Source: Achatina immaculata (lineage: Eukaryota; Mollusca; Gastropoda; Stylommatophora; Achatinidae). From it: 64,000 nt of DNA. The first letter of the stretch is position 1; every line of letters starts with the position of its first letter. The position numbers and the translations under genes were made by a program. The notes under the pieces were generated by a model. It ran no database searches. It was not told where the DNA came from and saw only the letters and a list, made by a program, of their open reading frames with translations. The stretch covers positions 20,577,639 to 20,641,638 of the forward strand of contig CM019721.1 in NCBI GenBank assembly GCA_009760885.1. The letters are read 5' to 3'. Below, piece by piece: positions 33,985 through 45,821 of this stretch.

Positions 33985-34397
33985 GACTTTACCTAAAAAA
34001 AAAAAAAAAAGCTTCCCCATTGTGCAAGACTGATATAAATTCTAGCCCATTATTTATCTTACACAAGTCAGTAAAACAAACACCAAACCAAACGCAACAT
34101 TTTACAACAAACATTCTCTTACTCACCGTTGCGCTCAGTCCTGATCCAGCCACCGTCTGAACTGACCGTGATGCGTCACCCAGAAACTGGAGAGAGCACG
34201 CGCACCAGGTCTCACTCCAGATTATGTGAGAGACCGAACTTAACGAAGGCTGAAACACATCCCAGAGATTGGCTACGAACTTAACACTCTTTCAGTTCTC
34301 TTCTGTTTGAGTGCTCTCTGTTACACTTTAACTGTAGGGAGATTAACGGTAACAGTCGCAAAACATAGCTTCGGGGTGATTTAATTGTTGGGAACAT
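33985..34397. other. Unique sequence, no gene seen
   Basis: A poly-A run of 17 lies near 33994. An 89-codon minus-strand frame (33989-34258) has no recognised domain and ends in the poly-A. Confidence 0.55.
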
Positions 34398-34680
34398 GGC
34401 TAAAGAAAGATGTAATATTTGAGAATCTAGCTGTAGAAAGATGTAATATTTGAGAATTTAGCTGTAGAAGATGTAATATTTGAGAATCTAGCTATAGAAA
34501 GATGTAAAAACTGGGGACTTTTCTTGTAGAAAGATGCAATATTTGGGAACATAGGTACACAATGAAGTAATATTTGGGAACTTAGACGTAGAAGCATGTT
34601 AAAGCTGGAAACTAAGATGTTGTCTTCAGAAAAGAAGGCACGATTTGAATACTGTGTCAGCTCTATAGTTTTATCTTGAC
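34398..34680. repeat. 30-bp degenerate repeat, about 4 clear copies
   Basis: AGATGTAATATTTGAGAATC with a CTAGCTGTAGAA end repeats at 34408, 34438 and 34469, with weaker copies to about 34600. Confidence 0.75.
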
Positions 34681-34785
34681 ATAAAGACACATTTTAACTA
34701 GACATAAAGACACGTTTTAACTAGACATAAAGACACATTTTAACTAGACATAAAGACATATTTTATTTGTCATAAAGACACTTTC
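34681..34785. repeat. 23-bp minisatellite, first block
   Basis: ACATAAAGACACATTTTAAC units; the same family resumes at 35465 and 36595. Confidence 0.85.
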
Positions 34786-35464
34786 CGTGCCGCAGGAAGA
34801 AACACGGACGTGTAGTGGAGTGTCAGAATAAAAGCGTGGGTCTTGGTCTGTAAGTGGGTATAGTTATAAAATGGAATGGAAAACAGTATTTCCGTGTACT
34901 TCCGTGTACTTATTATGTTTCAAAGTATAACTATATGAATGCAAATTTCATAAATGTAAAGTTTTTTAGGAAAAAAGAAGTAATTTTTAGACACTGATTG
35001 TGCCCAGCTCACCATCGGCTAGGTCTAGATATGCACTGCTTACCATCTGAGATGTCTGGATCTACTTGTCGATCTCATATTCTGATTCTATGTTGCACTC
35101 TCGCTAAATTAATGTCTGAAATAACCTTCTAACTACTTCTCCCGTCGTCTAATATGTCTAGATCTACTTGGGATACATTCAAGAGTAGTGGGGTGGTCAC
35201 AGGCCATGTCCATACCCCTATCTACATCGTCAAAAGTGGAAACATTTCGGTCTTTCTCTTCCTTTTTCTCGCGCGGCATAGGTCGTAACTAGGCACTCTT
35301 TCGCCATTTTGAAAAGTGTCACCGGAATCGCGGACGAAATATGTACAAGCTAAATGTTACACCCGTTGTTTTATTGAAACAAACCAATGACCACAAAAGT
35401 GACCATTGGTAAGAATCGGGAAACCGGAAATGTCATAAAAGTGACCAAAGGCACCGAAAGTGTA
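34786..35464. other. Unique sequence, no gene seen
   Basis: No domain or element is recognised. A duplicated TTCCGTGTACT lies at about 34890. Confidence 0.55.
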
Positions 35465-35635
35465 GGTGCATTTTATTTTGCCATAAAGCCACATTTTAAT
35501 TAGACATAAAGACACATTTTATCTAGACACAAAGACACATTTTATCTTGACACAGACACACATTTTATCTAGACATAAAGGTACATTTTATCTACACATA
35601 AAGGCACATTTTATGTAGACCTAATAGCACATTTT
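35465..35635. repeat. 23-bp minisatellite, left of LINE-3b
   Basis: About seven ACATAAAGACACATTTTATC units. It ends at the LINE-3 insertion. Confidence 0.92.
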
Positions 35636-36594
35636 CTGTGGAGAACATACCTCCAGCAGCTTTATGGTACAAACAGGAGTGAAACAGGGATGTGTACTAT
35701 CACCAACATTATTTATCTTGGCAGTAGACTGGTTAATGAAGGAGGCGACATCAGACAAACGCAGAGGATTACAATGGACCCTTGACACAGTGCTGGAGGA
35801 CCTTGACTTTGCGGACGACATTTGTCTATTATCAAGCAGTCACAAAGATATGCAAGATAAAATAAACAAGTTAACCCAGAATGCAAACAACATAGGACTA
35901 AAGATCAATGTAGGAAAGACAAAGTTAATGAAGCAAAATGTGAACAACAGAAATGTACTCAGAGTAGATAACAAGTTAGTGGAGGAGGTCAACGAATTTG
36001 TATACCTTGGCAGCAGAGTAGTAGAAAATGGAGACAGCACAGAGGACATCAACAGCAGACTTACTAGAGCAAACCAGGCTTTTGCAATGCTACAGAATAT
36101 ATGGAAATCAAATAAACTAAGCATAAATATGAAAATCAGGATATTTAAGAGTAATGTTCTAAGTGTACTACTCTATGGAAGTGAATGCTGGAAAATCACC
36201 AAAACCATAGAAAGCAAGTTGAATTCTTTCCAGACTAAATGTTTACGTAGAATTAAAAAAATATTTTGGCCAAACACCATAAGAAATAGCATTTTATTGG
36301 CAGAAATGCAGATGAAACCACTGACAACAATTATTGAGGAAAGACGCTGGCGATGGTTGGGACATGTGCTCCGAATGACTGACAACTCACTACCAAAAAT
36401 AGCACTAAGATGGACACCACAGGGGAGCAGAAGTAAGGGTAGGCCAAAAGAGACATGGAGAAGAACAACAGAAAGGATGTTGAGCAATAGAGGGCTCACC
36501 TGGGCAAGAGCAGAAAAAAAGGCGAAGGACAGGCATTCGTGGAAAACCCTTGCTGAAGCCCCATGTGCCCTGGGCACTTAAGGTTCAGAGAGAG
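35636..36594 (+). mobile_element. LINE-3b: recent 5'-truncated LINE-3 copy
   Basis: The body corresponds base for base to about 50966-51923 of LINE-3a, with roughly fifteen differences by eye. It starts abruptly at CTGTGGAGAACATACCTCCA. It is flanked by a perfect 13-bp duplication, AATAGCACATTTT, at 35623-35635 and 36595-36607. The 3' end is GGCACTTAAGGTTCAGAGAG with no long poly-A. This is typical of target-primed reverse transcription followed by 5' truncation. Confidence 0.95.
35664..36581 (+). CDS. LINE-3b reverse transcriptase C-terminal fragment, intact frame
   Basis: This is the last 305 codons of the LINE-3 polyprotein, open to the natural stop; the frame also extends upstream to the truncation point. 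Motifs are GVKQGCVLSPTLF (RT motif B) and DLDFADDICLLSS (RT catalytic motif; FADD at 35808-35819). VGKTKLMKQN, FVYLGSRVVENGD and SVLLYGSECWKI follow, then RRWRWLGHVLRM and GRPKETWRR at the C-terminus, and the stop follows CALGT. The palm A motif and endonuclease are missing through truncation. The Met listed arises from an AGG-to-ATG change relative to LINE-3a and is probably not a real start. Confidence 0.9.
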   Translation: MVQTGVKQGCVLSPTLFILAVDWLMKEATSDKRRGLQWTLDTVLEDLDFADDICLLSSSHKDMQDKINKLTQNANNIGLKINVGKTKLMKQNVNNRNVLRVDNKLVEEVNEFVYLGSRVVENGDSTEDINSRLTRANQAFAMLQNIWKSNKLSINMKIRIFKSNVLSVLLYGSECWKITKTIESKLNSFQTKCLRRIKKIFWPNTIRNSILLAEMQMKPLTTIIEERRWRWLGHVLRMTDNSLPKIALRWTPQGSRSKGRPKETWRRTTERMLSNRGLTWARAEKKAKDRHSWKTLAEAPCALGT

Positions 36595-36670
36595 AATAGC
36601 ACATTTTATCTAGACATAAAGACATATTTTATCTAGACATAAAGACATATTTTATCTGGACGTAAGGACA
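36595..36670. repeat. 23-bp minisatellite, right of LINE-3b
   Basis: Three TCTAGACATAAAGACATATT units continue the array after the insertion. Confidence 0.9.
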
Positions 36671-37182
36671 TATATTTTAGAATACTTCATGATCTTTATA
36701 ATTTTATCTGGATCCAAAGACACATTACAATGGAAATAAAAATTTGCTGCTGTTGTCAATGTGAGAATATGTTCACGACTGTTGTGTTGACAGAATGTAT
36801 GTCTTTCGTCTTGGTCTGAGATTCTCGGTTGTTCCGTCGTGTGGACAAAGATAGGTTGGTGATGACCACAGCTGACAAACCTAGATGGTGCCGTTTGTTC
36901 CATCAGTCAGAGATGACGTAGGAGAATTGCAAGAAGAGAGATGGAGAAATCAGCACGGCATCATCAGATTTCTAGAAGAGGAAACGGCGACCAGAGAACG
37001 TGCAGTGTATGAAGATGATATCCGGAACAATTTATGTCACGGGAATGTCTGCACATAAATATCATCAGTCTGTGCCCGCACATAGTGTCACAAGCTATCT
37101 TCGTGACATTGTACAGCAAATATCAAGTTTGTTTTGTCGAAGATGAAAAAGTTGATGTTCAGACATTACAAAAAAAAGATGT
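36671..37182. other. Unique sequence, no gene seen
   Basis: An 83-codon minus-strand frame (36652-36903) has no domain. No element is recognised. Confidence 0.55.
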
Positions 37183-37600
37183 TACACAAGACGACATTAC
37201 AGAGAGAAGACAAAGAAGAAAGCATCACACAAGACGACATTATAGAGAGAAGACAAAGAAGAAAAGCCTCACAGAAGAAGACATTACAGAGAGAAGACAC
37301 AGAGAGAAGAAAGCATCACACAAGAAGACATTACAGAGAGAAGACAAAGAAGAAAGCATCACACAAGAAGACATTACAGAGAGAAGACAAAGAAGAAAGC
37401 ATCACATAAGAAGACATTACAGAGAGAAGACAAAGAAGAAAGCATCACACAAGAAGACATTACAGAGAGAAGACAAAGAAGAAAGTATCACACAAGAAGA
37501 CATTACAGAGAGAAGACACAGAAGAAAGCACCACACAAAACGAAATTACAGAGAGAAGACACACACAGAAGAAAGCATCACACAAGAAGACATTAGATAA
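37183..37600. repeat. 43-bp purine-rich minisatellite, about 10 copies
   Basis: The unit contains AGACATTACAGAGAGAAGAC and AAAGAAGAAAGCATCACAC. Lysine/arginine-rich open frames are artefacts. Diverged GAAGACATTA words continue to about 37745. Confidence 0.95.
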
Positions 37601-38083
37601 GAACACCTACATAAAAAAGACATGTACACAAGAATATGTTTAAAATAAAAAAGACATTATACGTGATAGAAGACATTACACACGAAAAGTATTACGAAAG
37701 AAGACATTAGATAAAAATACATTACAGAAGAAAACATTACACACACGCTAGCTTGTAATAAAATCATTATTATGACATATAACATCTCCAGGCTGGTGTG
37801 ATATAAAGTGACACTGGATGTGCACCGACTCGTCTAGGAATGTTTATTTACATTTCTCTCTAGTTTCTTAATTTACCCATTTACACGTCTGGTATAGTTC
37901 TCGCGTTATCTCGTCATTCATCTGATCCTTCCAGCTCTGTCAGTTATTTCTCCTTTTCTCTTCTCCGCTGAGCCAAGTCTGTCATTTCTGCTTGTCTGTA
38001 CCGAGTTCCAAGTCAGAAATGGAAGTGCGCCAGGTGATAGAGCAGGGGATCTACAACAGTCAGCGGCAGTCATAAACAGAACC
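37601..38083. other. Decayed edge of the 43-bp array, then unique sequence
   Basis: AAGACATTA-type words thin out to 37745. No gene is seen after that. Confidence 0.6.
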
Positions 38084-39235
38084 AACATGTCTGTCGTTGA
38101 TGGCAGAATTTATGATTTAGTGGTTACCGTCAACACAAGAAATATGTCTGATGTTGATAGCAGACTGTGGGATTCAGCAGCAACAATCAAAGCAAGAAAT
38201 ATGTCTGTTGTTGGTGGCAGACTGTCAGATTCAGCAGCAATCAAGACAAGAAATATGTCTGTTGTTGATGGCAGACTGTGGGATTCAGCAGCAACAATCA
38301 AAGCAAGAAATATGTCTGTTGTTGATAGCAGACTGTGGGATTCAGCAGCAACAATCAAAGCAAGAAATATGTCTGATGTTGATAGCAGACTGTGGGATTC
38401 AGCAGCAACAATCAAAGCAAGAAATATGTCTGTTGTTGGTGGCAGACTGTCAGATTCAGCAGCAATCAAGACAAGAAATATGTCTGATGTTGGTGGCAGA
38501 CTGTGACATTCAGCAGCAACAATCAAAGCAAGAAATATGTCTGATGTTGATGGCAGACTGTGGGATTCAGCAGCAACAATCAAAGCAAGAAATATGTCTG
38601 ATGTTGATGGCAGACTGTGGGATTCAGCAGCAACAATCAAAGCAAGAAATATGTCTGATGTTGATGGCAGACTGTGGGATTCAGCAGCAACAATCAAAGC
38701 AAGAAATATGTCTGATGTTGATGGCAGACTGTGGGATTCAGCAGCAACAATCAAAGCAAGAAATATGTCTGATGTTGATGGCAGACTGTGGGATTCAGCA
38801 GCAACAATCAAAGCAAGAATATGTCTGATGTTGATGGCAGACTGTGGGATTCAGCAGCAACAATCAAAGCAAGAAATATGTCTGATGTTGATGGCAGACT
38901 GTGACATTCAGCAGCAACAATCAAAGCAAGAAATATGTCTGATGTTGATGGCAGACTGTGGGATTCAGCAGCAACAATCAAAGCAAGAAATATGTCTGAT
39001 GTTGATGGCAGACTGTGGGATTCAGCAGCAACAATCAAAGCAAGAAATATGTCTGATGTTGATAACAGACTGTGGGATTCAGCAGCAACAATCAAGACGA
39101 TATACATATCTATTGTTAATATCAGTCTCTGAGATTCAACAGCAACAATCAAGACAAGAAATATGTTGATGCCAGACTATGAGATTCCACAGCAACAATC
39201 AAGACAAGAAATATGTCTGTTGTTGATGGCAGACA
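38084..39235. repeat. 57-bp minisatellite, about 20 copies
   Basis: The unit contains AAATATGTCTGATGTTGATG, GCAGACTGTGGGATTCAGCA and GCAACAATCAAAGCAAG. Nineteen-codon periods remain open on both strands (233 codons on the minus, 225 and 210 on the plus). No known domain is present and both strands are open at once, so I treat it as non-coding. Confidence 0.96.
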
Positions 39236-40035
39236 GTGAGATTAAAAAAAAAAACAACAGTCACCAGACTAAATATGTCTGTCCTTGACCCTTGACCCTG
39301 TCTTTTAACCTTACGTAGTTATGTTTCACATTATTATTTTACATTTTACGAACGGAAAACAAAATGGAGTAGTAAACGTTTACTTTTTACTGTTTATTTC
39401 ATAGTAAACTTTTTTTTCGAATATTAAATTGTTAGTAACATTATGTTAACACTGGTCGGAATTGTTAACAGTGTTTCACAGAAAACGAAGTGCTTACCCC
39501 AAAATAAGAAAGGAGTAAACTTGTAAGTGGGTGGAGTTGTTAGAGTTCCTATCTTTGATGGTTAAACACTCCCGAGAAGAAGAGAGCGAGGCGAATAATG
39601 GAAACATTTATCAGATAAATTAGAAACAAACATTCACTCAAGATTTTAGAGAACTTTTCAGGTCGAAATGATTAAAAACAGGTGTATTTTAGATGAAACT
39701 TTACAAAATGTGAATTTAAAATAATTATATTAATAAACCGAAACACGTGTTTACTTATGAAAACTTTGGTCTGTTCTTGTGCTTCATACAAACGAATGGT
39801 CTTACATACACACCTCGGAGATTGTGTGGGTTCGATTCCAGTCCTTGGTTAAAAAAAGATGTATCAGTTTTTGCTGGTTCTCTCTCGCTATAAATAAGCA
39901 TGTAAAATCTTGTTTATATTCTGCTCCATTAAGCTAGGCAGGCTCAGGCAAATAAACTTTGAAGTGTAGTTTTATTTCAAACTTTTGCTTTAAAAAATGA
40001 AACAACACTGGCTTGGATACATGGACGTCAACTAC
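39236..40035. other. Unique sequence, no gene seen
   Basis: A lone box B-like GGGTTCGATTCC lies at 39826-39837 without a convincing box A. No coding sequence is recognised. Confidence 0.55.
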
Positions 40036-40492
40036 ATACATGAAATCATTTGAAAACTACACACATGAAATCATTTGAAAACTACACACATGAAATCATT
40101 TGAAAACTACACACATGAAATCATTTGAAAACTACACACATGAAATCATTTGAAAACTACACACATGAAATCATTTGAAAACTACACACATGTAATCATT
40201 TGAAAACTACACACATGAAATCATTTGAAAACTACACACATGAAATCATTTGAAAACTACACACATGAAATCATTTGAAAACTACATACATGAAATCATT
40301 TGAAAACTACACACATGAAATCATTTGAAAACTACATACATGAAATCATTTGAAAACTACATACATGAAATCGTTTGAAAATTACATACATGAAATCGTT
40401 TGAAAACTACATACATGAAATCGTTTGAAAACTACATACATGAAATCGTTTGAAAACTACATACATGAAATCGTTTGAAAACTGCATACACG
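40036..40492. repeat. 25-bp minisatellite, about 18 copies
   Basis: The unit contains ACATGAAATCATTTGAAAAC and TACAC. The right third uses AAATCGTTTG. Copies are highly uniform. Confidence 0.97.
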
Positions 40493-41027
40493 AATTTTTT
40501 GTTGTTGTTTAAATCTTGTCGTAATTATTTACTGGTGTATGATTGAATGAAAAAGCCGATGACATTTTAAAAATATTCTATCTTTCTTCTTGTAACATGA
40601 TGGGATACGCCTCGACTTCCAACCAACTTCTGCTGTCAGATTGTGTCTTTCCTTCCATTTAGACCAAAAACATGTCCCGTATATATAGAGAGAGAACGGA
40701 ACTAAGATACTGTCCAGCTTGATAATCAGTGAACCATAGCCGACCAAGACCCTATACCACTTCTCTGTTTCTACCCCTAGTAGTATCCCTATCCTGATGA
40801 ACGAGGCAGGTATCCTCATAGTCCCCGTGGTGGTGGAGTCTGCTAAAGAAGCATTGCCCACCGCAGTGCTTTTTTTCGTAATACTCAATAACTAAAAAAA
40901 AAAAACCAGAAGCCCTAACCTGCTCCCTGTCCGTCACCATGTTGTGTTTTGTCTTCTCTTTACCGTCTCGGCTGCTAGCAACATCAGCTCCGCAGTTCCT
41001 AGAAGACAGTGGAGGCAGAACAAGAAG
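40493..41027. other. Unique sequence, no gene seen
   Basis: A 119-codon minus-strand frame (40529-40888) has no recognisable domain. Coding is not supported. Confidence 0.5.
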
Positions 41028-41128
41028 AAGAAGGAGAAGAAAAGAAAAAGAAGAAGAAGAAGAAGAAAAAGAAGAAGAAGAAGAAGAAAAAGAAGAAGAA
41101 GAAGAAGAAAAAGAAGAAGAAGAAAGTT
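41028..41128. repeat. (GAA)n microsatellite
   Basis: AGAAGAAGAAG with AAAAG interruptions every 15-18 bp. Confidence 0.95.
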
Positions 41129-41592
41129 AGTATAGTGTACGTATCAAAATGAAAATTCCTGGCATGAACAGGAAGAGTTCAGAAGATTAGTAAAGAAATG
41201 TGAGAGACGTTTTGATCTGATATTTTTAATGGCATCGCTAGTGCGTCTGTGAAATGTGTACTTTTATAAACCAAAAAAAAAAAAAGTCCGTGAAAGAGGC
41301 ATAAATCATGACAAGCCAGTTTATAAATCCTGGAAGTGATAAAGATTATTCATAATTAAACTGCAGGAATAGAAAACTGTAAAAATAAAACTGTACCGAT
41401 GGAGTATGACCTTGAAAACTGCCTGAAGGTTACATGAGACAACAGACTGAAGCGCCCTCACCTGTCTCATGAGACAGCATGCTAAAGTGCCCTCATCTGT
41501 CTCATGAGACAGAATGCTGAATTGCCCTCACCTTGGGGGAAGATTTCATGTCACACATTGTTTCAGTAGGCTGAATCCACACACTTTTACCT
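41129..41592. other. Unique sequence with a 35-bp triplicate
   Basis: Three copies of a 35-bp unit start at 41433, 41468 and 41503 (CATGAGACAGAATGCTGAAT type). The junctions hold the 12-bp palindrome GTCTCATGAGAC. No gene is seen. Confidence 0.7.
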
Positions 41593-41790
41593 GTATAATT
41601 CACAAAGTTCTATCGTCTTTCATAATTCACAATGTTCTATCATCTTTGTATAATTCACAAAGTTCTATCGTCTTTTTATAATTCACAAAGTTCTATCATC
41701 TTTTTTATAATTCACAAAGTTCTATCGTCTTTCATAATTCACAATGTTCTATCATCTTTGTATAATTCACAAAGTTCTACAAAATTCTAT
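41593..41790. repeat. 27-bp minisatellite, about 7 copies
   Basis: The unit contains TATAATTCACAAAGTTCTAT and CGTCTTT, with lengths of 25-29 bp. Confidence 0.9.
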
Positions 41791-42097
41791 CATCTAGAAT
41801 GTTACATACTGACATATGACATATGCACTGTCATGAAGCAGTCACATTCTAGCCCTCTTTATTGCCTGCTCTTTTGTTTAACTTTATCTGCGTGATAACA
41901 AGATAGGAAAAAGTTTTAGTGCAACACACAGAAATGTTAGCATTTTAACATTCTCGTGAAAATCTCATAGTAATATGTCTGTAGAAGGTCTATTACATCA
42001 TCATCTTCATCATCATCAAGCATCATCATCATTATCACAGTGAGGTCCTAACGGTTGTATGATCTGTAAACTAAAATTACCGTGTCAGTTTGTGTGT
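41791..42097. other. Unique sequence, no gene seen
   Basis: A short ATC-rich run lies at 41998-42028. Nothing else. Confidence 0.55.
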
Positions 42098-42512
42098 ATG
42101 TGAAAGAGAGAGAGAGAGAGAACTATAGAGAGAAAGAGAGAACGGTAGACAGAAAGAGAGAACGGTAGACAGAAAGAGAGACGATAGAGAGAAAGAGACA
42201 ACGACAGAGAGAAAGAGAGAACGATAAAAAGAAAGAGAGAACGGTAGACAGAAAGAGAGAACGATAGAAAGAAAGAGAGAACGATAGAGAGAAAGAGACA
42301 ACGACAGAGAGACAGAGAGAACGACAGAGAGAAAGAAAGAACGATAGAGAGAAAGAAAGAACGACAGAGAGAAAGAGAGAACGACAGAAAGAAAGAAAGA
42401 ACGACAGAGAGAAAGAGAGAACGATAGACAGAAAAAGAGAACGATAGAGAGAAAGAGAGAACGACAGAGAGAAAGAGAGAACGATAGAGAGAAAGAGAGA
42501 AGGAGAGAAAGG
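42098..42512. repeat. 20-bp purine-rich minisatellite, about 20 copies
   Basis: The unit is GAGAGAACGATAGAGAGAAA, with AACGACAG and AACGGTAG variants. Confidence 0.95.
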
Positions 42513-42602
42513 AAACTTCTTTTAAATGTTTCTTTTCCTTAATTATGAAAAAAAAGTAAACCAAAACAAATAACACAGACGAACACATATCACAAAATAC
42601 TA

Positions 42603-42898
42603 TGTACACTTACAACAAACTACTACAAACAGAGGCACACGTACAACAGACTACTACAAACAGAGGTACACGTACAACAAACTACTACAAACAGAGGCAC
42701 ACGTACAACAGACTACTACAAACAGAGGTACACGTACAACAAACTACTACAAACAGAGGTACACTTACAACAAACTACTACAAACAGAGGCACACGTACA
42801 ACAAACTACTACAAACAGAGGTACACTTACAACAAACTACTACAAACAGAGGTACACTTACAACAAACTACTACAAACAGGCGCACATATACAACAAA
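42603..42898. repeat. 31-bp minisatellite, about 9 copies
   Basis: The unit contains TACAACAAACTACTACAAAC and AGAGGTACAC. Confidence 0.96.
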
Positions 42899-43121
42899 CT
42901 ATTTTTAATCAGATCCCGGTTGCTGCGGAACTGCAGCCGACCTGGAAGGAAATTCCACGACCCCTGACACCGGAAGTTTCCGATGAAGTGACGAACGATA
43001 GGGACGAGAATTTTATCTTACAGGCTGCACTTAATTCTTGGTTCCCAGTTCTGTTTCCGGGTATGTTAAATGTTACTGTCGCTAGCTATCACCTTACAGG
43101 GAGCTCTATCTGTACCCTGGA

Positions 43122-43690
43122 GTCATCTTATGTCTTACATCCTTCGTTAAACATCACATAGGGCTCGCACTGTAGATTGCCAAGATTTCCTGTTTTCTGC
43201 GAGCTTTCAGGCTCATAAAGGGATGTTATTCCCATTAAACTGGCCTCTCTTAACAATGTCATCTTTAGAGTTTCACGTGCGCGACCTCTTTTTCTTTGGC
43301 CTGTTGTGTTCCACTTGATACCTTGTTGTGTGATTCTCTGGTTGTTTATGCTCATCACATGACCGACATAAGTCCATCTTCTTTTTTCTGATCACCCATG
43401 AGACAGGTTGTTGTTTGCTCATCTGTCTTATCTCTGCTTTGGTCTTGAAGTCGTTCCACTTTATTTTCCCGGGGTATTTGTTTTCGAAAGAGTCTAATTT
43501 ATTCTCTATTTCTTTAGTTGTTTTCCAGTTCTCGCATGCATAAATGAGTGTGGATATTACATTTGAACTGAATAGTCTTAACTTGGTTTTGTGCTTATAA
43601 CTTTTGAATTCCATATGTTCTCAAGATTTTTGGAGACCGATGTTACTTTTGCAATTCTGATCCTAACTTCCCTAATTTCAGGGATACCCT
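43122..43690 (-). mobile_element. LINE-1 family, 5'-truncated 3' end (minus strand)
   Basis: The minus strand encodes VRIRIAKVTSVSKNLENIW, KTKLRLFSSNVISTLIYAC, ENKLDSFENK and RQMSKQQPVSWVIRKKK, followed by a frame-shifted ARETLKMTLLREASL. It is the same protein as 11845-12528. The 3' end faces left near CTTACATCCTTCGTTAAAC. It is decayed. Confidence 0.88.
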
Positions 43691-43779
43691 GGGGTATCAA
43701 GAAAACGTTTATAGTGGAGACTATTTGAACAAGCATAAGGTGAAGGACATGAGAGTAAAACAGAACATACAATTGTAAG

Positions 43780-43873
43780 AAGAAGAAGAAGTAGTAGTAG
43801 TAATAGTAGTAGTAGTAGTAGTAGTAGTTGTAGTAGTAGTAGTAGTAGTAGTAGGCGTACAATTGTAAGAAGA

Positions 43874-43926
<53 letters not shown>

Positions 43927-43950
43927 GCGTAGTAGTAGTAGTAGTAGTCA
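43780..43950. repeat. (AGT)n microsatellite, duplicated block
   Basis: Two blocks each start with ACAATTGTAAGAAGAAGAAG and continue as (TAG)n. A short GCGTACAATTG joins them, so the whole block was duplicated. Confidence 0.95.
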
Positions 43951-44242
43951 AAGGGTTCTGTATTGAATGAAGGACCACAATAAAAAAAATTGTTTTTAAA
44001 GACTTCAGAAATAGAAAACGTGACCTATTGCTCCTGTGGATGTGGAACATACCATCACTTGTAAGATTTTTTAAGACACTCCTTCGTGACATCCTACACG
44101 AGCATGCTAAACAACAACATCCGGGTACTCGGGTCTTTCCACGGCCCCGGACAACGCCGGGTACACAATATTGTGAGTGTCCGAGAGAAAACACAAGCTG
44201 GTGTTAATGCAACAGTCCATCCAGGATCAGACTTACACGTAG
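43951..44242. other. Unique sequence, no gene seen
   Basis: No element or domain is recognised. Confidence 0.55.
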
Positions 44243-45705
44243 AGATGAGACAGACTATCACAGAGATGAGACAGAATATCACAGAGATGAGACAGAATAT
44301 CACAGAGATGAGACAGAATATCACAGAGATGAGACAGAATATCACAGAGATGAGACAGAATATCACAGAGATGAGATAGAATGTCACAGAGATGAGACTT
44401 ACAGAATATCACAGAGATAAGACAGAATATCACAGAGATGAGATAGAATATCACAGAGATGAGACAGAATATCACAGAGATGAGACAGAATATCACAGAG
44501 ATGAGACAGAATATCACAGAGATGAGACAGAATATCACAGAGATGAGATAGAATGTCACAGAGATGAGACTTACAGAATATCACAGAGATGAGACAGAAT
44601 ATCACAGAGATGAGATAGAATGTCACAGAGATGAGACTTACAGAATATCATAGAGATGAGATTTACAGGATACCACAGAGATGACACTTATAGTATATCC
44701 CAAAGATCATGATATCACAGAGATGAGACTTACAGTATATCACAAAGATGAGATTTACAGAATATCACAGAGATAGGACTGAATATCACAGAGATAGGAC
44801 ATAATATTACATAAATAGGACAGTATCAAGAGATATGATAGAATGTTACAGAGATAGAAAAGAATACCACAGAGATATAACATAATATCATAGAGATAAG
44901 ACAGAATATCACTTAGATAGAACAGAATATCACAGAGATAAGACAGAATATCACAGAGATAAGATAGAATATCACAGAGATAGAAAAGAATATCACAGAG
45001 ATAGAACAGAATATCACAGAGATAAGACAGAATATCACAGATATAGAAAAGAATACCACAGAGATAAGACAGAATATCACAGAGATAGAACAGAATATCA
45101 CAGAGATAAGACAGAATATCACAGAGATAGAACAGAATATCACAGAGATAAGACAGAATATCACAGAGATAGAAAAGAATATCACAGAGATAGAACAGAA
45201 ATCACAGAGATAGAACAGAATATCACAGAGATAAGACAGAATATCACAGAGATAAGACAGAATATCACAGAAATAGAACAGAATATCACAGAAATAAGAC
45301 AGAATATCACAGAGATAGAACAGAATATCTCAGAGATAAGACAGAATATCACAGAGATAAAACAGAATATCACAGAGATAGAAAAGAATATGACAGAGAT
45401 AAGACAGAATATCACAGAGATAGAAAAGAACACCACAGAGATAAAACAGGATATCACAGAGATAGAACAAAATATCACAGAGATAGAACAGAATATCACA
45501 GAAATAGAACAGAATATCACAGAGATAGAACAGAATATCACAGAGATGGAACAGAATATCACAGATATGGAACAGAATATCACAGAGATGGAACAGAATA
45601 TCACAGAGATAAGACAGAATATCACAGAGATAAGACAGAATATCACAGAGACGGAATAGAATATCACAGAGATAAGACAGAATATCACAGAGATGAGAGC
45701 AAGAC
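44243..45705. repeat. 21-bp minisatellite, about 69 copies
   Basis: The unit is ACAGAGATGAGACAGAATATC (21 bases, first 20: ACAGAGATGAGACAGAATAT). GATGAGA units fill 44243-44650. A diverged zone covers 44650-44900. GATAAGA and GATAGAA units alternate from 44900 to the end. Seven-codon periods keep many frames open on both strands. Confidence 0.97.
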
Positions 45706-45821
45706 CTAAAGATGAGAGACAACACCGTGTTAACAGAGTTCTGATCAGACACAGGAAGACTTTTGCTGGAATCTTACTGATCAGAAACAGATCAGTGACC
45801 AGAGAGAGAATCTTGATACAG

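Noticed and set aside
39790..39850. Possible tRNA gene or SINE at GGGTTCGATTCC
   Set aside because: Only a box B-like word is present. No box A, no cloverleaf and no similarity to the two clear SINE copies.
44086..45752. Periodic TEMRQNI/TEIEQNI-type frames
   Set aside because: These are a direct reading of the 21-bp unit; frames on the opposite strand are equally open.
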